Shown one piece after another: positions 27,611-37,743 of a stretch of DNA of 56,334 bases. Made by a program: the position numbers and the translations under genes. This DNA is from Flavobacteriales bacterium (lineage in GTDB: Bacteria; Bacteroidota; Bacteroidia; CAIKAF01), in the NCBI GenBank assembly GCA_025055575.1, contig JANWWP010000026.1, positions 1-56,334 on the forward strand, given 5' to 3'. The first letter of the stretch is position 1, and each line of letters begins with the position of its first letter. The notes under the pieces are model-generated. The model was not told where the DNA came from and made no database searches. It saw only the letters and a list, made by a program, of their open reading frames with translations.

Positions 27611-30259
27611 TCAGGATTTCAAAAATTGACGCAAGACATATTGCAGAATGCCGCCGTGGCGGTAATATTCAATTTCTATGGCCGAATTCAGCCGGCAGAT
27701 GGCGTGAAACTGCACGATCGATCCATCGGGCTTTCGGGCGGTTATGCGCAGCGGCTTTCCTGGTGTCAGGCCATCCTCGATGCCTTCGATGTCGAAGGTT
27801 TCATGTCCTGAGAGCCCCAGGCTTTCAGTGGATTCGCCCGGACAATACTGAAGCGGCAAAACGCCCATCCCTACCAAGTTGCTGCGGTGAATCCTTTCGT
27901 ACGATTCAGCTAAGACAGCGCGTATCCCCAGCAGAAAAGTGCCTTTGGCAGCCCAATCCCGGGAAGACCCGCTGCCATATTCCTTACCGGCCAGCACCAC
28001 CAGGGGTGTGCCGCGGCGTTGGTATTCCATCGCGGCCTCATACACTGTCGTTTCCGTGCCCTCGGGAAGCAAAAGAGTGAATCCGCCTTCTTTAGATGCA
28101 AGTTTGTTTTTGATGCGCACGTTGGCAAAAGTGCCGCGGATCATCACTTCGTGGTGGCCCCGGCGGGAACCGTAGGAATTGAAATCGGCCTTTTGGACTC
28201 CGTGGCTCAGCAGGTACTGGCCGGCTGGAGTATTTTCTTTAAACGAACCGGCGGGGGAGATGTGGTCGGTGGTGATGGAGTCGCCCAGGTTCAACAGGAC
28301 CCGAGCTCCCCGGATGTCAGTTGGAGTTCCAGGTTCCGCGGAAAGATTTTTAAAAAAGGGCGCCTCTGCAATATATGTGCTTTTGGGATCCCACGGAAAA
28401 ATGTCTCCTTCCGGGGCGTCTAATGCCTGCCAGCGCTCATCTCCTTCAAAAACACGGCCGTATTCGCGGGCAAAGGCTTCGGTGGTGACAGCTTGTGCCA
28501 CGGCGTCCTGAATTTCCTGCGAGGAGGGCCAGATATCCTTCAGATAGACCGGACGGCCTTCTCGGTCCACGCCGATGGGATCTTCCGCCAGATTGATATC
28601 CGTGGTACCGGCCAGAGCATAAGCCACCACCAGCATCGGCGAAGCCAAAAAGTTCATTTTTACCTGCGGATGTACCCGCGCTTCAAAATTCCTGTTGCCG
28701 CTGAGCACAGCCGCCACCACCAACTGTTCGGCGTCGATGGCGGAAGAAATATCCTCGGGCAAGGGGCCTGAGTTACCTATGCAGGTGGTGCAACCGTAGC
28801 CTGCCAGGTGGAACCGAAGGGCTTCCAAATCTTCCAGAAGCCCCGACCGCTTGAGGTAATCGGTGACCACGCGCGACCCGGGCGCCAGAGAAGTTTTCAC
28901 CCAGGGGCGGGTTTGCAAGCCCAGCTGGCGGGCCTTTCGGGCCACCAAGCCGGCCCCGATCATGACGCTGGGATTGCTGGTGTTGGTGCAGGATGTGATA
29001 GCGGCGATCACCACATCGCTGTCCTGCAGTACATGACCGTTGAAGCGGGCTTTTTCGGAAGATTTTTTGTCCCCGTTGCGGCCAAAATCCTGGCTAAGGG
29101 TTTTGCGAACCGTGGTTTTTAGCTCGTTGAGGGGCACGCGGTCTTGCGGGCGTTTGGGGCCGGCCAAGGTCGGCTCCACGGTGGTCATATCCAAGTCCAG
29201 GACATGGGTATAGTTTATGGCCTCTTCATTTTCCCGCCACAATAGATTGGCTTTGCAATATTCTTCAACCAGACGCACCTGAGCTTCGCTGCGATGGGTT
29301 TTACGCATGTAGTCGAGAGTTCGGTCGTCAATGGGGAAATACGTGATGGTGCAGCCAAATTCGGGAGACATGTTGCTGATGGTGGCCCTGTCTGGAACAG
29401 TGAGATGATCCAGCCCCGGACCAAAGACCTCTACAAATTTTTCCACCACGCCATATTTTCGGAGCAGTTGGGTGATGGTGAGCACCAGATCGGTGGCGGT
29501 GACCCCTTCGCGCAGGCGGCCGGTCAGCCTGAGACCAATCACTTCGGGCATAACGAAAAACAGCGGTTGACCCAGCAACGCGGCTTCCGCTTCGATGCCG
29601 CCCACGCCCCATGCCACCACGCCTATGCCGTTCACCATGGGTGTGTGGCTGTCGGTTCCAACCAAGGTGTCCGGGAAAGCCAATCCGTCCCGCACCGTCA
29701 CGCCGGATGCCAGGTACTCCAGGTTCACCTGATGACAGATGCCCATGCCGGGGGGGACTACATTGAAATTCTTAAAGGCTCTTTGGGCCCATTTCAAAAA
29801 ACGGTAACGTTCGCCGTTGCGCTGGTACTCCAGCTCCATATTTTTTTCGAGAGCATCTGGCCGGCCAAAAACATCAATCATGACGGAATGGTCAATCACC
29901 AAATCCACGGGGACCAGGGGGTTCACACGACGGCCATCCTTACCCTGCCGCACCGCCTCCGCGCGGATGGATGTGATATCCACCACCGCAGGCACCCCTG
30001 TAAAATCCTGCATCAGAACGCGGGCCGGCTTGAAGGGAATTTCACGGTCCGCGGGCTGGGGTTGCCAGTGCAGCAACGTCTCTACATTTTCTTGCGTGAT
30101 GGCAAATCCATCGTAATTCCGCAATGCGTTTTCCAGCAAAATTCGAATGGAAAAAGGCAGGCTGCTTATGGGGTAGCCTTTGTTTTCCAGTATCCTTAAA
30201 CTATAATATTCAGGGCCCGAAGCGTGCAGTCGGGTGCGAATACCTAAAAAATCCTGCAT
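27611..30259 (-). CDS. acnA: Aconitate hydratase (AcnA/IRP type)
   Basis: 882 residues. Interconverts citrate and isocitrate in the TCA cycle. The [4Fe-4S] cysteines are visible in SCTNTSNPSVM and GYGCTTCIGNSGPL; other marks are LMQDFTGVPAVVD, TDSHTPMVNGIGV, GDSITTDHISPAG, NSYGSRRGHHEVM and KEYGSGSSRDWAAKG. First gene of a four-gene minus-strand unit with efp, lpxD and cutA, with gaps of 3 and 2 nt and a 4-nt overlap. A good promoter lies 20 nt upstream. Confidence 0.98.
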   Translation of the reverse strand: MQDFLGIRTRLHASGPEYYSLRILENKGYPISSLPFSIRILLENALRNYDGFAITQENVETLLHWQPQPADREIPFKPARVLMQDFTGVPAVVDITSIRAEAVRQGKDGRRVNPLVPVDLVIDHSVMIDVFGRPDALEKNMELEYQRNGERYRFLKWAQRAFKNFNVVPPGMGICHQVNLEYLASGVTVRDGLAFPDTLVGTDSHTPMVNGIGVVAWGVGGIEAEAALLGQPLFFVMPEVIGLRLTGRLREGVTATDLVLTITQLLRKYGVVEKFVEVFGPGLDHLTVPDRATISNMSPEFGCTITYFPIDDRTLDYMRKTHRSEAQVRLVEEYCKANLLWRENEEAINYTHVLDLDMTTVEPTLAGPKRPQDRVPLNELKTTVRKTLSQDFGRNGDKKSSEKARFNGHVLQDSDVVIAAITSCTNTSNPSVMIGAGLVARKARQLGLQTRPWVKTSLAPGSRVVTDYLKRSGLLEDLEALRFHLAGYGCTTCIGNSGPLPEDISSAIDAEQLVVAAVLSGNRNFEARVHPQVKMNFLASPMLVVAYALAGTTDINLAEDPIGVDREGRPVYLKDIWPSSQEIQDAVAQAVTTEAFAREYGRVFEGDERWQALDAPEGDIFPWDPKSTYIAEAPFFKNLSAEPGTPTDIRGARVLLNLGDSITTDHISPAGSFKENTPAGQYLLSHGVQKADFNSYGSRRGHHEVMIRGTFANVRIKNKLASKEGGFTLLLPEGTETTVYEAAMEYQRRGTPLVVLAGKEYGSGSSRDWAAKGTFLLGIRAVLAESYERIHRSNLVGMGVLPLQYCPGESTESLGLSGHETFDIEGIEDGLTPGKPLRITARKPDGSIVQFHAICRLNSAIEIEYYRHGGILQYVLRQFLKS

Positions 30260-30594
30260 GGTTATTTTTTAGCGAGGTGCAAAGATAGCTAAAGGGTCCC
30301 GGAATTTCAGAGCCTTTCTCCAGCCACAAAAGATAAAGCGCTAGTGTGCCCTGTTGGAATTAGCTTGGAAAGAGTCGGAGGCATACACATGCGTGGCCTA
30401 TTTTTTTAAAGCCTTTTCGCGGGGCCTCAAAAAAGGCGGCTTTCTTAATACCTCATGCATTAAGAAAAACCTTGGAGTTTTGGTCTCTCTGCGTGCAATT
30501 ATTAAAATTTCTGCCCTCGATTCTTGGAAATTGAATTATAGAAAAAGTTCTTTCTCAATTTTGCCCGAAATTTCATGTTTCCTAGGTTAATCCC
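30260..30594. other. 335-nt divergent gap with two adjacent hairpins
   Basis: Holds the acnA promoter on the left. On the right, AAAGCCTTTT (30408-30417) can pair with AAAAGGC and CTTT (30431-30443, two-base bulge), and TTCTTAAT (30442-30449) pairs perfectly with ATTAAGAA (30459-30466). Neither ends in a T-run on the plus strand. No coding frame is convincing. Confidence 0.45.
30280..30310 (-). promoter_or_regulatory. Promoter of the acnA unit
   Basis: On the minus strand TATCTTTG (30287-30280) is a perfect -7 element, with CTG in place of TTG 20 nt upstream (30310-30308). The leader to the acnA ATG would be about 15 nt. Confidence 0.55.
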
Positions 30595-31137
30595 TTGAAA
30601 AAGATACTTATTCGAATCGGCCAAGTGTTATTTTGGCTCCTCGTTATAGGGCTGGCAGGTGTTATGACTGGCTTCTTGTTTCCCGAGCGTCTCGTGGTGC
30701 ACGGCCATTGGTCCATTCCGTGCAACTCCGACACCATAAGGGCCCACCTTCGCACGGCTCAGGGTTTGAGCGCCGTGTTGCCTTTTATGGAGGATGCTGA
30801 AAGGTACACGAAAATTCCATACGGAAGTCAGGAAAAAAATGCCGGTGTGGCCTGGTATGCCCGGGAAACGGGGCATTTGAAAGCCTACGCCGAATTTCTA
30901 AAAGAATCGCAGGACAGCGGTGTTTTTGTGGGCCTGAATTTTCGGGAAAAAGGAAAAGCGCTGATGCGCTTTTTGCCCCGTGCCGCAGCAGATGGAACCA
31001 CACAGTTGGAATGGCACTACGAAGCCCGTTTTGGAAATAATCCCATAGCCCGATTTTTTGGGTTCGAACTGCGTCCACTGGTGACACGCACATTTTCATC
31101 TGTGCCGTCGGAGGCAGTATCTGAGCTGTGTCAATGA
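30595..31137 (+). CDS. SRPBCC-like membrane-anchored protein
   Basis: 180 residues. One N-terminal membrane segment (about 8-28), then a soluble region whose start (ERLVVHGHWSIPCNSDTIRAHL) resembles the first strand of SRPBCC/polyketide-cyclase domains that begin with a V-x-R-S-I-x-I pattern. The end (NPIARFFGFELRPLVTRTF) fits the long C-terminal helix but stops earlier than most relatives. The start is a TTG; no in-frame ATG is available upstream. It converges on the pirin gene with 10 nt between stops. Ligand unknown. Confidence 0.6.
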   Translation: MKKILIRIGQVLFWLLVIGLAGVMTGFLFPERLVVHGHWSIPCNSDTIRAHLRTAQGLSAVLPFMEDAERYTKIPYGSQEKNAGVAWYARETGHLKAYAEFLKESQDSGVFVGLNFREKGKALMRFLPRAAADGTTQLEWHYEARFGNNPIARFFGFELRPLVTRTFSSVPSEAVSELCQ

Positions 31138-31147
31138 TAGCCGCACT

Positions 31148-31873
31148 TTAATTAAAGCCGCGCATGGGCACTTCCATGGCCAGCACCCGGGCTTCCTGGT
31201 CAGGGGAAGACGTGAATGCTATTTTTCGAGCCTTAGAAACGGCAAAAGCATCCCCGGCTTTTAGAAGGGCTTCCCCAATTTTGACCTCTCCATTCACAAT
31301 AAAAAAGTACAGACCGTTTCCACTGTCCTTGGGCTGATAGTCGGTGGAAGAGCCGGGCTGCAGGTGGGCCAAACTGAACCAGGCCTGCTGGTGAATCCAG
31401 AACGGAAGTCCGCTGCCCCTCGGGCCTAAAAATGTGAAGAAGGCATCCGGGCTAAAATTGGGCAGGACGTCCTGCTGATAGCGGGGCGCCACATTCAGAC
31501 TTTCGGGTATCACCCAGATTTGCAGTAAATGCAAAGTTTGTGTGGGGGAGGGGTTGCGTTCGGAATGGTATATGCCCGTTCCGGCGCTCATCACCTGCAC
31601 TTCGCCAGGCCGCAACAGTTGGGCATGCCCCATACTGTCCCGGTGTTCCAGCTCGCCTTCTAAAGGCAGGGTTATAATTTCCATGTTGTGGTGCGGATGG
31701 GTGGCAAAACCCCGTGCGGGCGCCACAAAATCTTCGTTGAGAACCCGTAGAGCCCCAAATTGGATGAATCGCGGGTCATAATAGTCCCCAAAGCTGAAAC
31801 TGTGGTACGTCTCCAGCCAACCATGATGCCGGTGGCCTCTGGCTTCAGAGCGAATAATCTCTCCTTTTGACAT
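31148..31873 (-). CDS. Pirin family protein (YhhW-type bicupin)
   Basis: 241 residues, two cupin barrels. Metal ligands are in FATHPHHNMEIITLP (His, His, and later Glu) and GTGIYHSERN (His). GWLETYHSFSFGDYYDPR and FGALRVLNED near the N-terminus are typical of the YhhW-like subgroup, some of which have quercetin 2,3-dioxygenase activity in vitro. In vivo function is unknown. A perfect -7 element lies 49 nt upstream. Confidence 0.93.
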   Translation of the reverse strand: MSKGEIIRSEARGHRHHGWLETYHSFSFGDYYDPRFIQFGALRVLNEDFVAPARGFATHPHHNMEIITLPLEGELEHRDSMGHAQLLRPGEVQVMSAGTGIYHSERNPSPTQTLHLLQIWVIPESLNVAPRYQQDVLPNFSPDAFFTFLGPRGSGLPFWIHQQAWFSLAHLQPGSSTDYQPKDSGNGLYFFIVNGEVKIGEALLKAGDAFAVSKARKIAFTSSPDQEARVLAMEVPMRGFN

Positions 31874-32175
31874 GGTTCAATTGTGTGTGAAAGTATTAAC
31901 CTCCGGATGACAATTAGGTTTCCAAACTTAAAGCCAATTTCCAAAAAGAAAAACTGTGCAGCTTGTCCGGCTCGGAAGGGGCCATTCAGAGCATTTTAAA
32001 TTTAGAACAGCGGGCAAAAAATCGGGTTGAAGATATGAAATTTTGTCAGAAGATGTTAAGGGGCGGGGGTGCGTCGGATTATTAGGGATATGTTTGGAGA
32101 AAAAGCCGGGCGGCCGGACTGCATGGCTAAATTTGCGGATTGATTTTTGATATATTTTGAAACTTACCTCATTAT
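31874..32175. other. 302-nt divergent gap between pirin and secA
   Basis: Contains the pirin -7 element and, on the plus strand, TAAATTTG at 32128-32135, a perfect -7 match 40 nt before the secA ATG but without a correctly spaced TTG. No gene or RNA is seen. Confidence 0.5.
31923..31930 (-). promoter_or_regulatory. Bacteroidota -7 element (TAAGTTTG) of the pirin gene
   Basis: Perfect TAnnTTTG on the minus strand, 49 nt before the pirin ATG. No clear -33 TTG at 19-21 nt. Confidence 0.4.
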
Positions 32176-35100
32176 ATGCTCAAATCCCTCTTTAAAATTT
32201 TGACCGGCGCTAAGCAGGAAGACCGCCTGAAGCAATACGAACCTTTCATACGAAGCGTCAATACGGCCTTTGAAAGCCTCCGGTCTCTTTCTCACGATGC
32301 ACTGCGCCAGAAGACTCAAGCGTTTCGTGAGCGGATATTTCAGCACACAGCCACAGAACGTCGGCGTATTGAAGAGCTCAAAACTGAAATAGAACGCCAT
32401 GCATACGAGGCGGGCGAGGCCCATGAAAAAATCTTTGAGGAGCTGGATCGACTCCAAAAATTGGTGCATTCTAAAACGGAAGAAGTACTTCGGGAGTTGA
32501 TGCCCGAAGCCTTTGCCGTGGTGAAAGAGACAGCCCGGCGTTTTGCAGAAAACAAAGAATTGCGCGTAATGGCCACCGACATGGACCGGGAACTGGCCGC
32601 CCGGGGGGCCGATTTTGTGCGCATCGAGGGCGACACCGCCGTCTGGAGCAACAGTTGGATGGCGGCGGGCAACAAAGTCACCTGGGACATGGTGCACTAC
32701 GATGTACAGCTCATCGGCGGCCGGGTGCTGCACGAAGGCAAAATTGCGGAAATGGCCACCGGCGAAGGTAAAACCTTGGTGGCCACTCTGCCTGTGTATC
32801 TCAATGCCTTGCCCGGAGAAGGGGTGCATGTGGTGACCGTGAACGACTACCTGGCCCGCCGCGATGCCCAGTGGAACGGACCTATCTTTATGTTTCTGGG
32901 CCTCACGGTGGACTGCATTGACCTGCACGAGCCCCACTCGCCCCAGCGCCGCCAGGCTTACCTGGCGGACATCACCTACGGCACCAACAACGAATTCGGC
33001 TTCGATTACTTGCGTGACAACATGGTGCGCAGTCCGGAAGAAATGGTGCAAAGGCCTCATAATTATGCCATTGTGGACGAGGTGGACAGCGTGCTGATTG
33101 ACGATGCCCGGACGCCCCTCATCATTTCCGGTCCCACCCCCAAAGGCGACAAACACGAATTTGATGTTTTGCGGCCCCGCGTGGAGAAACTGGTCAACTT
33201 CCAGAAAAAGTTGGTGACCCAGGAACTGGCTGAGGCCAAAAAGCTCCTCTCGGGCAATCCTTCAAAGGAAGATGAGAAAAAAGGCGGCGAAAAATTATTA
33301 CGGGCCTATCGCGGACTTCCCAAAAACAACGCCCTGATTAAATTTCTCAGTGAGCCGGGCATGAAAACCCTCCTGCAGAAAACGGAGAATTATTACCTCC
33401 AGGACCAACAAAAAGAAATGCACAAGATTGATGATGAACTCTTTTTTGTGATTGATGAAAAGAACAACAGTGTGGAGCTCACCGAAAAAGGGATCAATCT
33501 GATCACCGAACAGGGCGAAGACAAAAATTTCTTCATCATCCCGGACATCAATATGGAGCTTTCCGCACTGGAAAACAGTGGATTGCCCAGGGAAGAAATT
33601 CTCAAGAAAAAGGAGGAAATCATTCGCGATTTTTCCATTAAGAGCGAGCGCATCCACAGCATCAACCAGCTTTTGAAGGCTTATGCGCTGTATGAAAAGG
33701 ATGTGGACTATGTGATCATGGACGGCAAGGTGAAGATCGTGGACGAACAAACCGGACGTATTCTGGAGGGCCGTCGTTATAGCGATGGACTCCATCAAGC
33801 CATTGAAGCCAAGGAAAATGTGAAAGTAGAGGCCGCCACCCAGACCTACGCCACCATCACCTTGCAGAATTACTTCCGCATGTATCGGAAACTGGCCGGT
33901 ATGACAGGAACAGCCGAGACTGAAGCCAAGGAGTTTTATGATATCTACAAGCTGGAAGTGGAAGTGATCCCCACCAACAAGCCCGTTATCCGTAAGGATG
34001 AACAGGACCTGGTGTACAAGACCAAGCGGGAGAAATACAACGCCGTTATTGATAAAATAGAAGACTATCTTAAAGCCGGACGTCCCGTGCTGGTGGGGAC
34101 CACCTCAGTGGAAACCAGTGAACTCCTGAGCCGTATGCTCAAAATGCGCAACATTTCCCATCAGGTGCTCAACGCCAAGCTCCACCAGAAGGAAGCCGAA
34201 ATCGTGGCCCGCGCTGGGCAGGCCGGCACAGTGACCATCGCCACCAACATGGCCGGCCGGGGTACCGACATCAAGCTGGGGCCGGGTGTTCGGGAGGCCG
34301 GGGGGCTGGCCATCATTGGAACGGAACGTCACGAAAGCCGCCGCGTGGACCGTCAGTTGCGGGGCCGGGCCGGCCGCCAGGGAGATCCGGGCTCTTCGGT
34401 CTTTTTCCTTTCCCTGGAAGACGACCTGATGCGGCTCTTTGGTTCCGAACGTTTGGCCCGCTTTATGGACAGGATGGGCTATAAAGAAGGTGAGGTGCTC
34501 TCCCATCCTATGATCACCAAATCCATCGAAAGGGCCCAAAGAAAAGTGGAAGAAAACAACTTCGGCATCCGCAAGCGTCTGCTGGAATACGACGACGTGA
34601 TGAACAAGCAGCGGGAGGTGGTGTACCGCCGGCGGCGAAACGCCCTCTTTGGCGACCGGCTTTCTGCCGATATCCAGGCCCTCATCCACGACTACGCAGC
34701 CCATGTGGTGCAAACCAACCTGGAAGCCCGCAGCTATGAAGATTTTGAAATAGAACTCCTTCGGACCCTGATGCTGGAACCCCCGGTGAGCGAAAAGGAA
34801 TTCTTCTCCGAAAATGCCGAAACCCTGACCCAGCGCCTGGTTGAAGCCATTCTGGAAGCCCGCCGTCAGCGCTCCGAAGCTCTCCGCCACATGGCCATGC
34901 CCGTCATTCGGCAGGTGTTTGAGCAACAGGGTCACCAATTTCAGAACATCATAGTGCCCATCACGGACGGACATAAATTGCTCAACATCGGCGTGAACCT
35001 CAAAAAGTGTGTAGAAACCGATGGAAAGGAACTGACCTTGGGCATCGAAAAAGGCATCACCCTGGCCTTGCTGGATGAGGCCTGGAAAGAGCACCTGCGC

Positions 35101-35508
35101 GAAATGGACGAGTTGCGGCAAAGCGTACAAAATGCCTATTTGGAGCAAAAAGATCCTTTGCTGGTGTATAAACTGGAATCCTCCAATGTGTTCTGGCAAA
35201 TGATCCACAACGTCAACAGCCAGATTCTTTCCTTTTTGCTCAAGAGCCGCATCAATGTGGAGCAGCCCGAGGAAGTGCGCGAAGCCCGCGAAACGCGGAC
35301 CGACACCCGCCAGTTGCGCACCAGCCGCCCGGGCACTGAGCCTCAAGCTGGGTTGCCAGGCCATCCGGCGGCGTCTGGAGAAGCCCCAAAGCCCCGTCAA
35401 AATCCTGTACGGGCCGAAATCCGCATTGGTCGCAACGACCCTTGCCCCTGTGGCAGTGGCAAAAAATTTAAAAATTGCCACGGGGCATCCGTCACCACCA
35501 TTGCATGA
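32176..35508 (+). CDS. secA: Protein translocase ATPase SecA
   Basis: 1110 residues. Drives preproteins through SecYEG. Walker A is in [13 protein letters not shown] (from residue 193), the DEAD-like box is [17 protein letters not shown] (Asp301), followed by the peptide-crosslinking domain, [16 protein letters not shown] of the second motor domain, and a C-terminal zinc motif with Cys1090, Cys1092, Cys1101 and His1102 that binds SecB or ribosome. A lysine- and glutamate-rich insertion of about 120 residues follows [11 protein letters not shown]; such an insertion is usual in Bacteroidota SecA. The next gene begins 3 nt after the stop. Confidence 0.99.
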   Translation: MLKSLFKILTGAKQEDRLKQYEPFIRSVNTAFESLRSLSHDALRQKTQAFRERIFQHTATERRRIEELKTEIERHAYEAGEAHEKIFEELDRLQKLVHSKTEEVLRELMPEAFAVVKETARRFAENKELRVMATDMDRELAARGADFVRIEGDTAVWSNSWMAAGNKVTWDMVHYDVQLIGGRVLHEGKIAEMATGEGKTLVATLPVYLNALPGEGVHVVTVNDYLARRDAQWNGPIFMFLGLTVDCIDLHEPHSPQRRQAYLADITYGTNNEFGFDYLRDNMVRSPEEMVQRPHNYAIVDEVDSVLIDDARTPLIISGPTPKGDKHEFDVLRPRVEKLVNFQKKLVTQELAEAKKLLSGNPSKEDEKKGGEKLLRAYRGLPKNNALIKFLSEPGMKTLLQKTENYYLQDQQKEMHKIDDELFFVIDEKNNSVELTEKGINLITEQGEDKNFFIIPDINMELSALENSGLPREEILKKKEEIIRDFSIKSERIHSINQLLKAYALYEKDVDYVIMDGKVKIVDEQTGRILEGRRYSDGLHQAIEAKENVKVEAATQTYATITLQNYFRMYRKLAGMTGTAETEAKEFYDIYKLEVEVIPTNKPVIRKDEQDLVYKTKREKYNAVIDKIEDYLKAGRPVLVGTTSVETSELLSRMLKMRNISHQVLNAKLHQKEAEIVARAGQAGTVTIATNMAGRGTDIKLGPGVREAGGLAIIGTERHESRRVDRQLRGRAGRQGDPGSSVFFLSLEDDLMRLFGSERLARFMDRMGYKEGEVLSHPMITKSIERAQRKVEENNFGIRKRLLEYDDVMNKQREVVYRRRRNALFGDRLSADIQALIHDYAAHVVQTNLEARSYEDFEIELLRTLMLEPPVSEKEFFSENAETLTQRLVEAILEARRQRSEALRHMAMPVIRQVFEQQGHQFQNIIVPITDGHKLLNIGVNLKKCVETDGKELTLGIEKGITLALLDEAWKEHLREMDELRQSVQNAYLEQKDPLLVYKLESSNVFWQMIHNVNSQILSFLLKSRINVEQPEEVREARETRTDTRQLRTSRPGTEPQAGLPGHPAASGEAPKPRQNPVRAEIRIGRNDPCPCGSGKKFKNCHGASVTTIA

Positions 35509-35511
35509 GGC

Positions 35512-36066
35512 ATGCGGAATAAGGTTATCGCAGGGGTCCTGTGTGCCTTGGTTTTGGGGGCAAATACCTGGGCTCAACGGCCTGAAAAACCCGCCGGCCG
35601 CCATGCGCTTTACGCCGATCTGCTGGGACCAGGTGGGCTCTTTTCGGTGGGCTACGAATACGTTTTTTTTGCCGACAGCCTCGTGGAAATGCGGGCCCGT
35701 ACCGGAGCCGGAGGTTATTTTTCTTCCAATCTGGCCGCTGTTTCCCTGCCCTTTGAAATCCTTATCTCAGGCCCCCGACATCGCCGATGGACCTGGGAGA
35801 CAGGCGCCGCTTTCACACCCTTCTTCGTCTCCGGCCAAGGCCGGGTGGAGGGTGTGGCCTTAGAGACCGGCCCCCGTCGCTCCTTGGGACTGGCCTTCCG
35901 GGCCGGCCTGCGTTTTCGGCTGCCCCATCGCCTGGCGCTTCGCTGGGCCCTGCATCCCCACTGGATGATAGCCGCACCCACCGGCCCGGTGATCCGCGCT
36001 GCTTTTCCCATGACCCGCGGATTTGTCTTGTGGGGTAGTGTGGGCCTGACTTGGGCTTTTCGATGA
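35512..36066 (+). CDS. Small outer-membrane beta-barrel-like protein
   Basis: 184 residues starting MRNKVIAGVLCALVLGANTWAQ, a signal peptide cleaved after TWA. The mature part alternates aromatic and small residues (GGLFSVGYEYVFFADS, RSLGLAFRAGLRFRL, GFVLWGSVGLTWAFR) and ends in FR, compatible with an eight-stranded barrel. It starts 3 nt after secA and so is probably co-transcribed with it. Family not recognised. Confidence 0.75.
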   Translation: MRNKVIAGVLCALVLGANTWAQRPEKPAGRHALYADLLGPGGLFSVGYEYVFFADSLVEMRARTGAGGYFSSNLAAVSLPFEILISGPRHRRWTWETGAAFTPFFVSGQGRVEGVALETGPRRSLGLAFRAGLRFRLPHRLALRWALHPHWMIAAPTGPVIRAAFPMTRGFVLWGSVGLTWAFR

Positions 36067-36156
36067 GAAAAATGTACTAAATATTCTAAAAGAAGGGTAA
36101 ATTTATACTTATCCTAACAAAAGATTGTTTTACAAAAGGGACCTATTTTTCACGTC

Positions 36157-37212
36157 TCATCCCTCCCTTTCCAGCTTGTTCAGCCAGTCCCGGAAGCCCA
36201 TGCGCGGCGGCGGCTTCACAAAACGGCCCTGCACGGATGACAAGCGCGAAAAGTCTTCGACGGCGCTGGTCGTATCGGAGGAGGGCGCTTGAGGCATCCT
36301 ATCCCGGGCAGCAGGCCGGGATGGCTCCTGAACAGAATCGAAATCCTCTGCGGGGCTCCCTGGGTTCTGCACGGGCCTGGATGCGGGAGACGCGGGAGGA
36401 TCAGAGGCCGTCATGTATTCAGGGACGGGAGGGGTGGCCCCGGCCTGTGCCGTAGGGCTGGGAATTGGGGTTTTTTCTGAAGGGTCGGCCTGGATGCCGG
36501 TTTCCGATTGGGTAAAATTTTCGGGTGCGGCCACCGGGGCACGTTCCTGAGGCAGGTGGATTGTCGGAAGCTTCGGAAGGCTTTGGGTGGGACCGACGTT
36601 ACGCGGCAAAGGCCGGGGTGCGGCTGTGACGCTCGGCAGCCGGATGGCGGCTCGCTGCTCCGCCCGGTTTTCTTTTTTAATTTCTTCAAGCCTTTTCAAA
36701 ATTTCCTGCCGTTTCTTTTCCGGATCCATGGCCGCCAGCTCTTTTTTATACGCCTCCGGATCAAAGGTTCTGGCGGTCGGCCTGGCGGTCTTCTCCGGCG
36801 CTTTTGGAGCGGCCGGGGGAGACGTTCTTCGTGGCGGCGCTGCACTTCCGGAAACAGGCGCGCCCGGGCGGGGCATGGGCGTTGTGGCAGCCTGTGGGGA
36901 TGTTTCGGGAGACCGGGGAGGGGAGGAAGGGCCGGGCGGCGTTGCGGCCCCTTGGAAGGGCGCAGCGGCCGCTGGCTTCACAGCAAGGCTTCCCGGGCGC
37001 TCCTCCAGCCCAGGAGGCGGAGGCATGGAGGGGAGCTTTTCGGAAGGCGAGGCCTGAGGCCGTCCGGCTCCTGCCTTCTGCAGCGGGGCAGCCGGTTTTT
37101 TGCCCCGCACCACCAGGAGGATCACCAAGGTGACTGCAATACAAAAAAGCAAAATCAAAGCCGCCACAATGAGCCTCAGGCGCACGTCCTGCGACTCATC
37201 CAGGGTTTCCAT
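36157..37212 (-). CDS. Proline-rich single-pass membrane protein
   Basis: 351 residues from ATG 37212. A short cytoplasmic N-terminus (METLDESQDVRLR) leads into one membrane segment (about residues 14-36), then a long low-complexity part rich in Pro, Ala and Ser, a charged helix in the middle (YKKELAAMDPEKKRQEIL, EEIKKEN), more Pro-rich sequence and a C-terminal RMGFRDWLNKLEREG. This resembles TonB-like or DivIVA/ZipA-like spacer proteins in architecture only. The opposite strand is also open over much of the length because of the G+C-rich codons, but only this frame gives a membrane segment and ordered charged blocks. Function unknown. The start at 37335 in the same frame is less likely. Confidence 0.6.
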   Translation of the reverse strand: METLDESQDVRLRLIVAALILLFCIAVTLVILLVVRGKKPAAPLQKAGAGRPQASPSEKLPSMPPPPGLEERPGSLAVKPAAAAPFQGAATPPGPSSPPRSPETSPQAATTPMPRPGAPVSGSAAPPRRTSPPAAPKAPEKTARPTARTFDPEAYKKELAAMDPEKKRQEILKRLEEIKKENRAEQRAAIRLPSVTAAPRPLPRNVGPTQSLPKLPTIHLPQERAPVAAPENFTQSETGIQADPSEKTPIPSPTAQAGATPPVPEYMTASDPPASPASRPVQNPGSPAEDFDSVQEPSRPAARDRMPQAPSSDTTSAVEDFSRLSSVQGRFVKPPPRMGFRDWLNKLEREG

Positions 37213-37386
37213 CACCAGAGGTTCACCGGCTTCGCCCAACCAACACAACCACATGCACGCAAAATTCCGCAATAATTTGAAGCTCTCAACGCGGCCTGTT
37301 GGCATTTTATTCCGGGATTTGACACAACCTATCAACCCAACCGGTCGAAAATGTGTTTTTTTGTTACGCGGAAGTTAAAACTTTAA

Positions 37387-37743
37387 GTGCTTAAAAATAA
37401 AGATTTTTGGCTCGTTCTGGGTCCTGTACTTCTCACCCAAGGCCTCCTGGTGCGCTGGATGTATCGGGCTCTGAGAGCCCTGCCGGAGGATCATCCGTCC
37501 AATGCTTTATGGCTGCTGGGATGGATGCTGCTTTTGTTTTTTTCAGGAATCGCCGTCAACCGGTTGAATCGGAATGTCTGGAAGCCGGCCGTACAGGTGG
37601 GGGTGACCTTTTTGTGCAATCTACCGGCCCTGCTGCTGCTCCTCTTGGAACCCCGTCTGCTGTATGGCCTTCCGGCCTTTGTGTTGATGCCTTTTTTGGC
37701 CATCTGGTTTTCCCGTAGGTTTTTCGATCCTAACATTCGTTGA
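37387..37743 (+). CDS. Small polytopic membrane protein coupled to feoAB
   Basis: 118 residues from a GTG start, with four hydrophobic segments (about 8-23, 41-57, 70-88 and 93-108) and a basic end (SRRFFDPNIR). Its TGA overlaps the ATG of feoA by one base (TGATG at 37741-37745), so translation is probably coupled. No family recognised. The position suggests a partner or regulator of Fe(II) uptake, which is inference only. Confidence 0.75.
   Translation: MLKNKDFWLVLGPVLLTQGLLVRWMYRALRALPEDHPSNALWLLGWMLLLFFSGIAVNRLNRNVWKPAVQVGVTFLCNLPALLLLLLEPRLLYGLPAFVLMPFLAIWFSRRFFDPNIR

Noticed and set aside
34105-35604. A 499-codon open frame on the minus strand within secA and beyond
   Set aside because: It is fully antisense to secA, has no family likeness, and reads as low-complexity His/Gly/Phe-rich sequence typical of the reverse frame of a G+C-rich gene.
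36508-37275. A 255-codon plus-strand frame opposite the proline-rich gene
   Set aside because: Rich in Arg, Gly and Cys with no hydrophobic or domain structure; the minus-strand frame has an ordered membrane segment and charged blocks.
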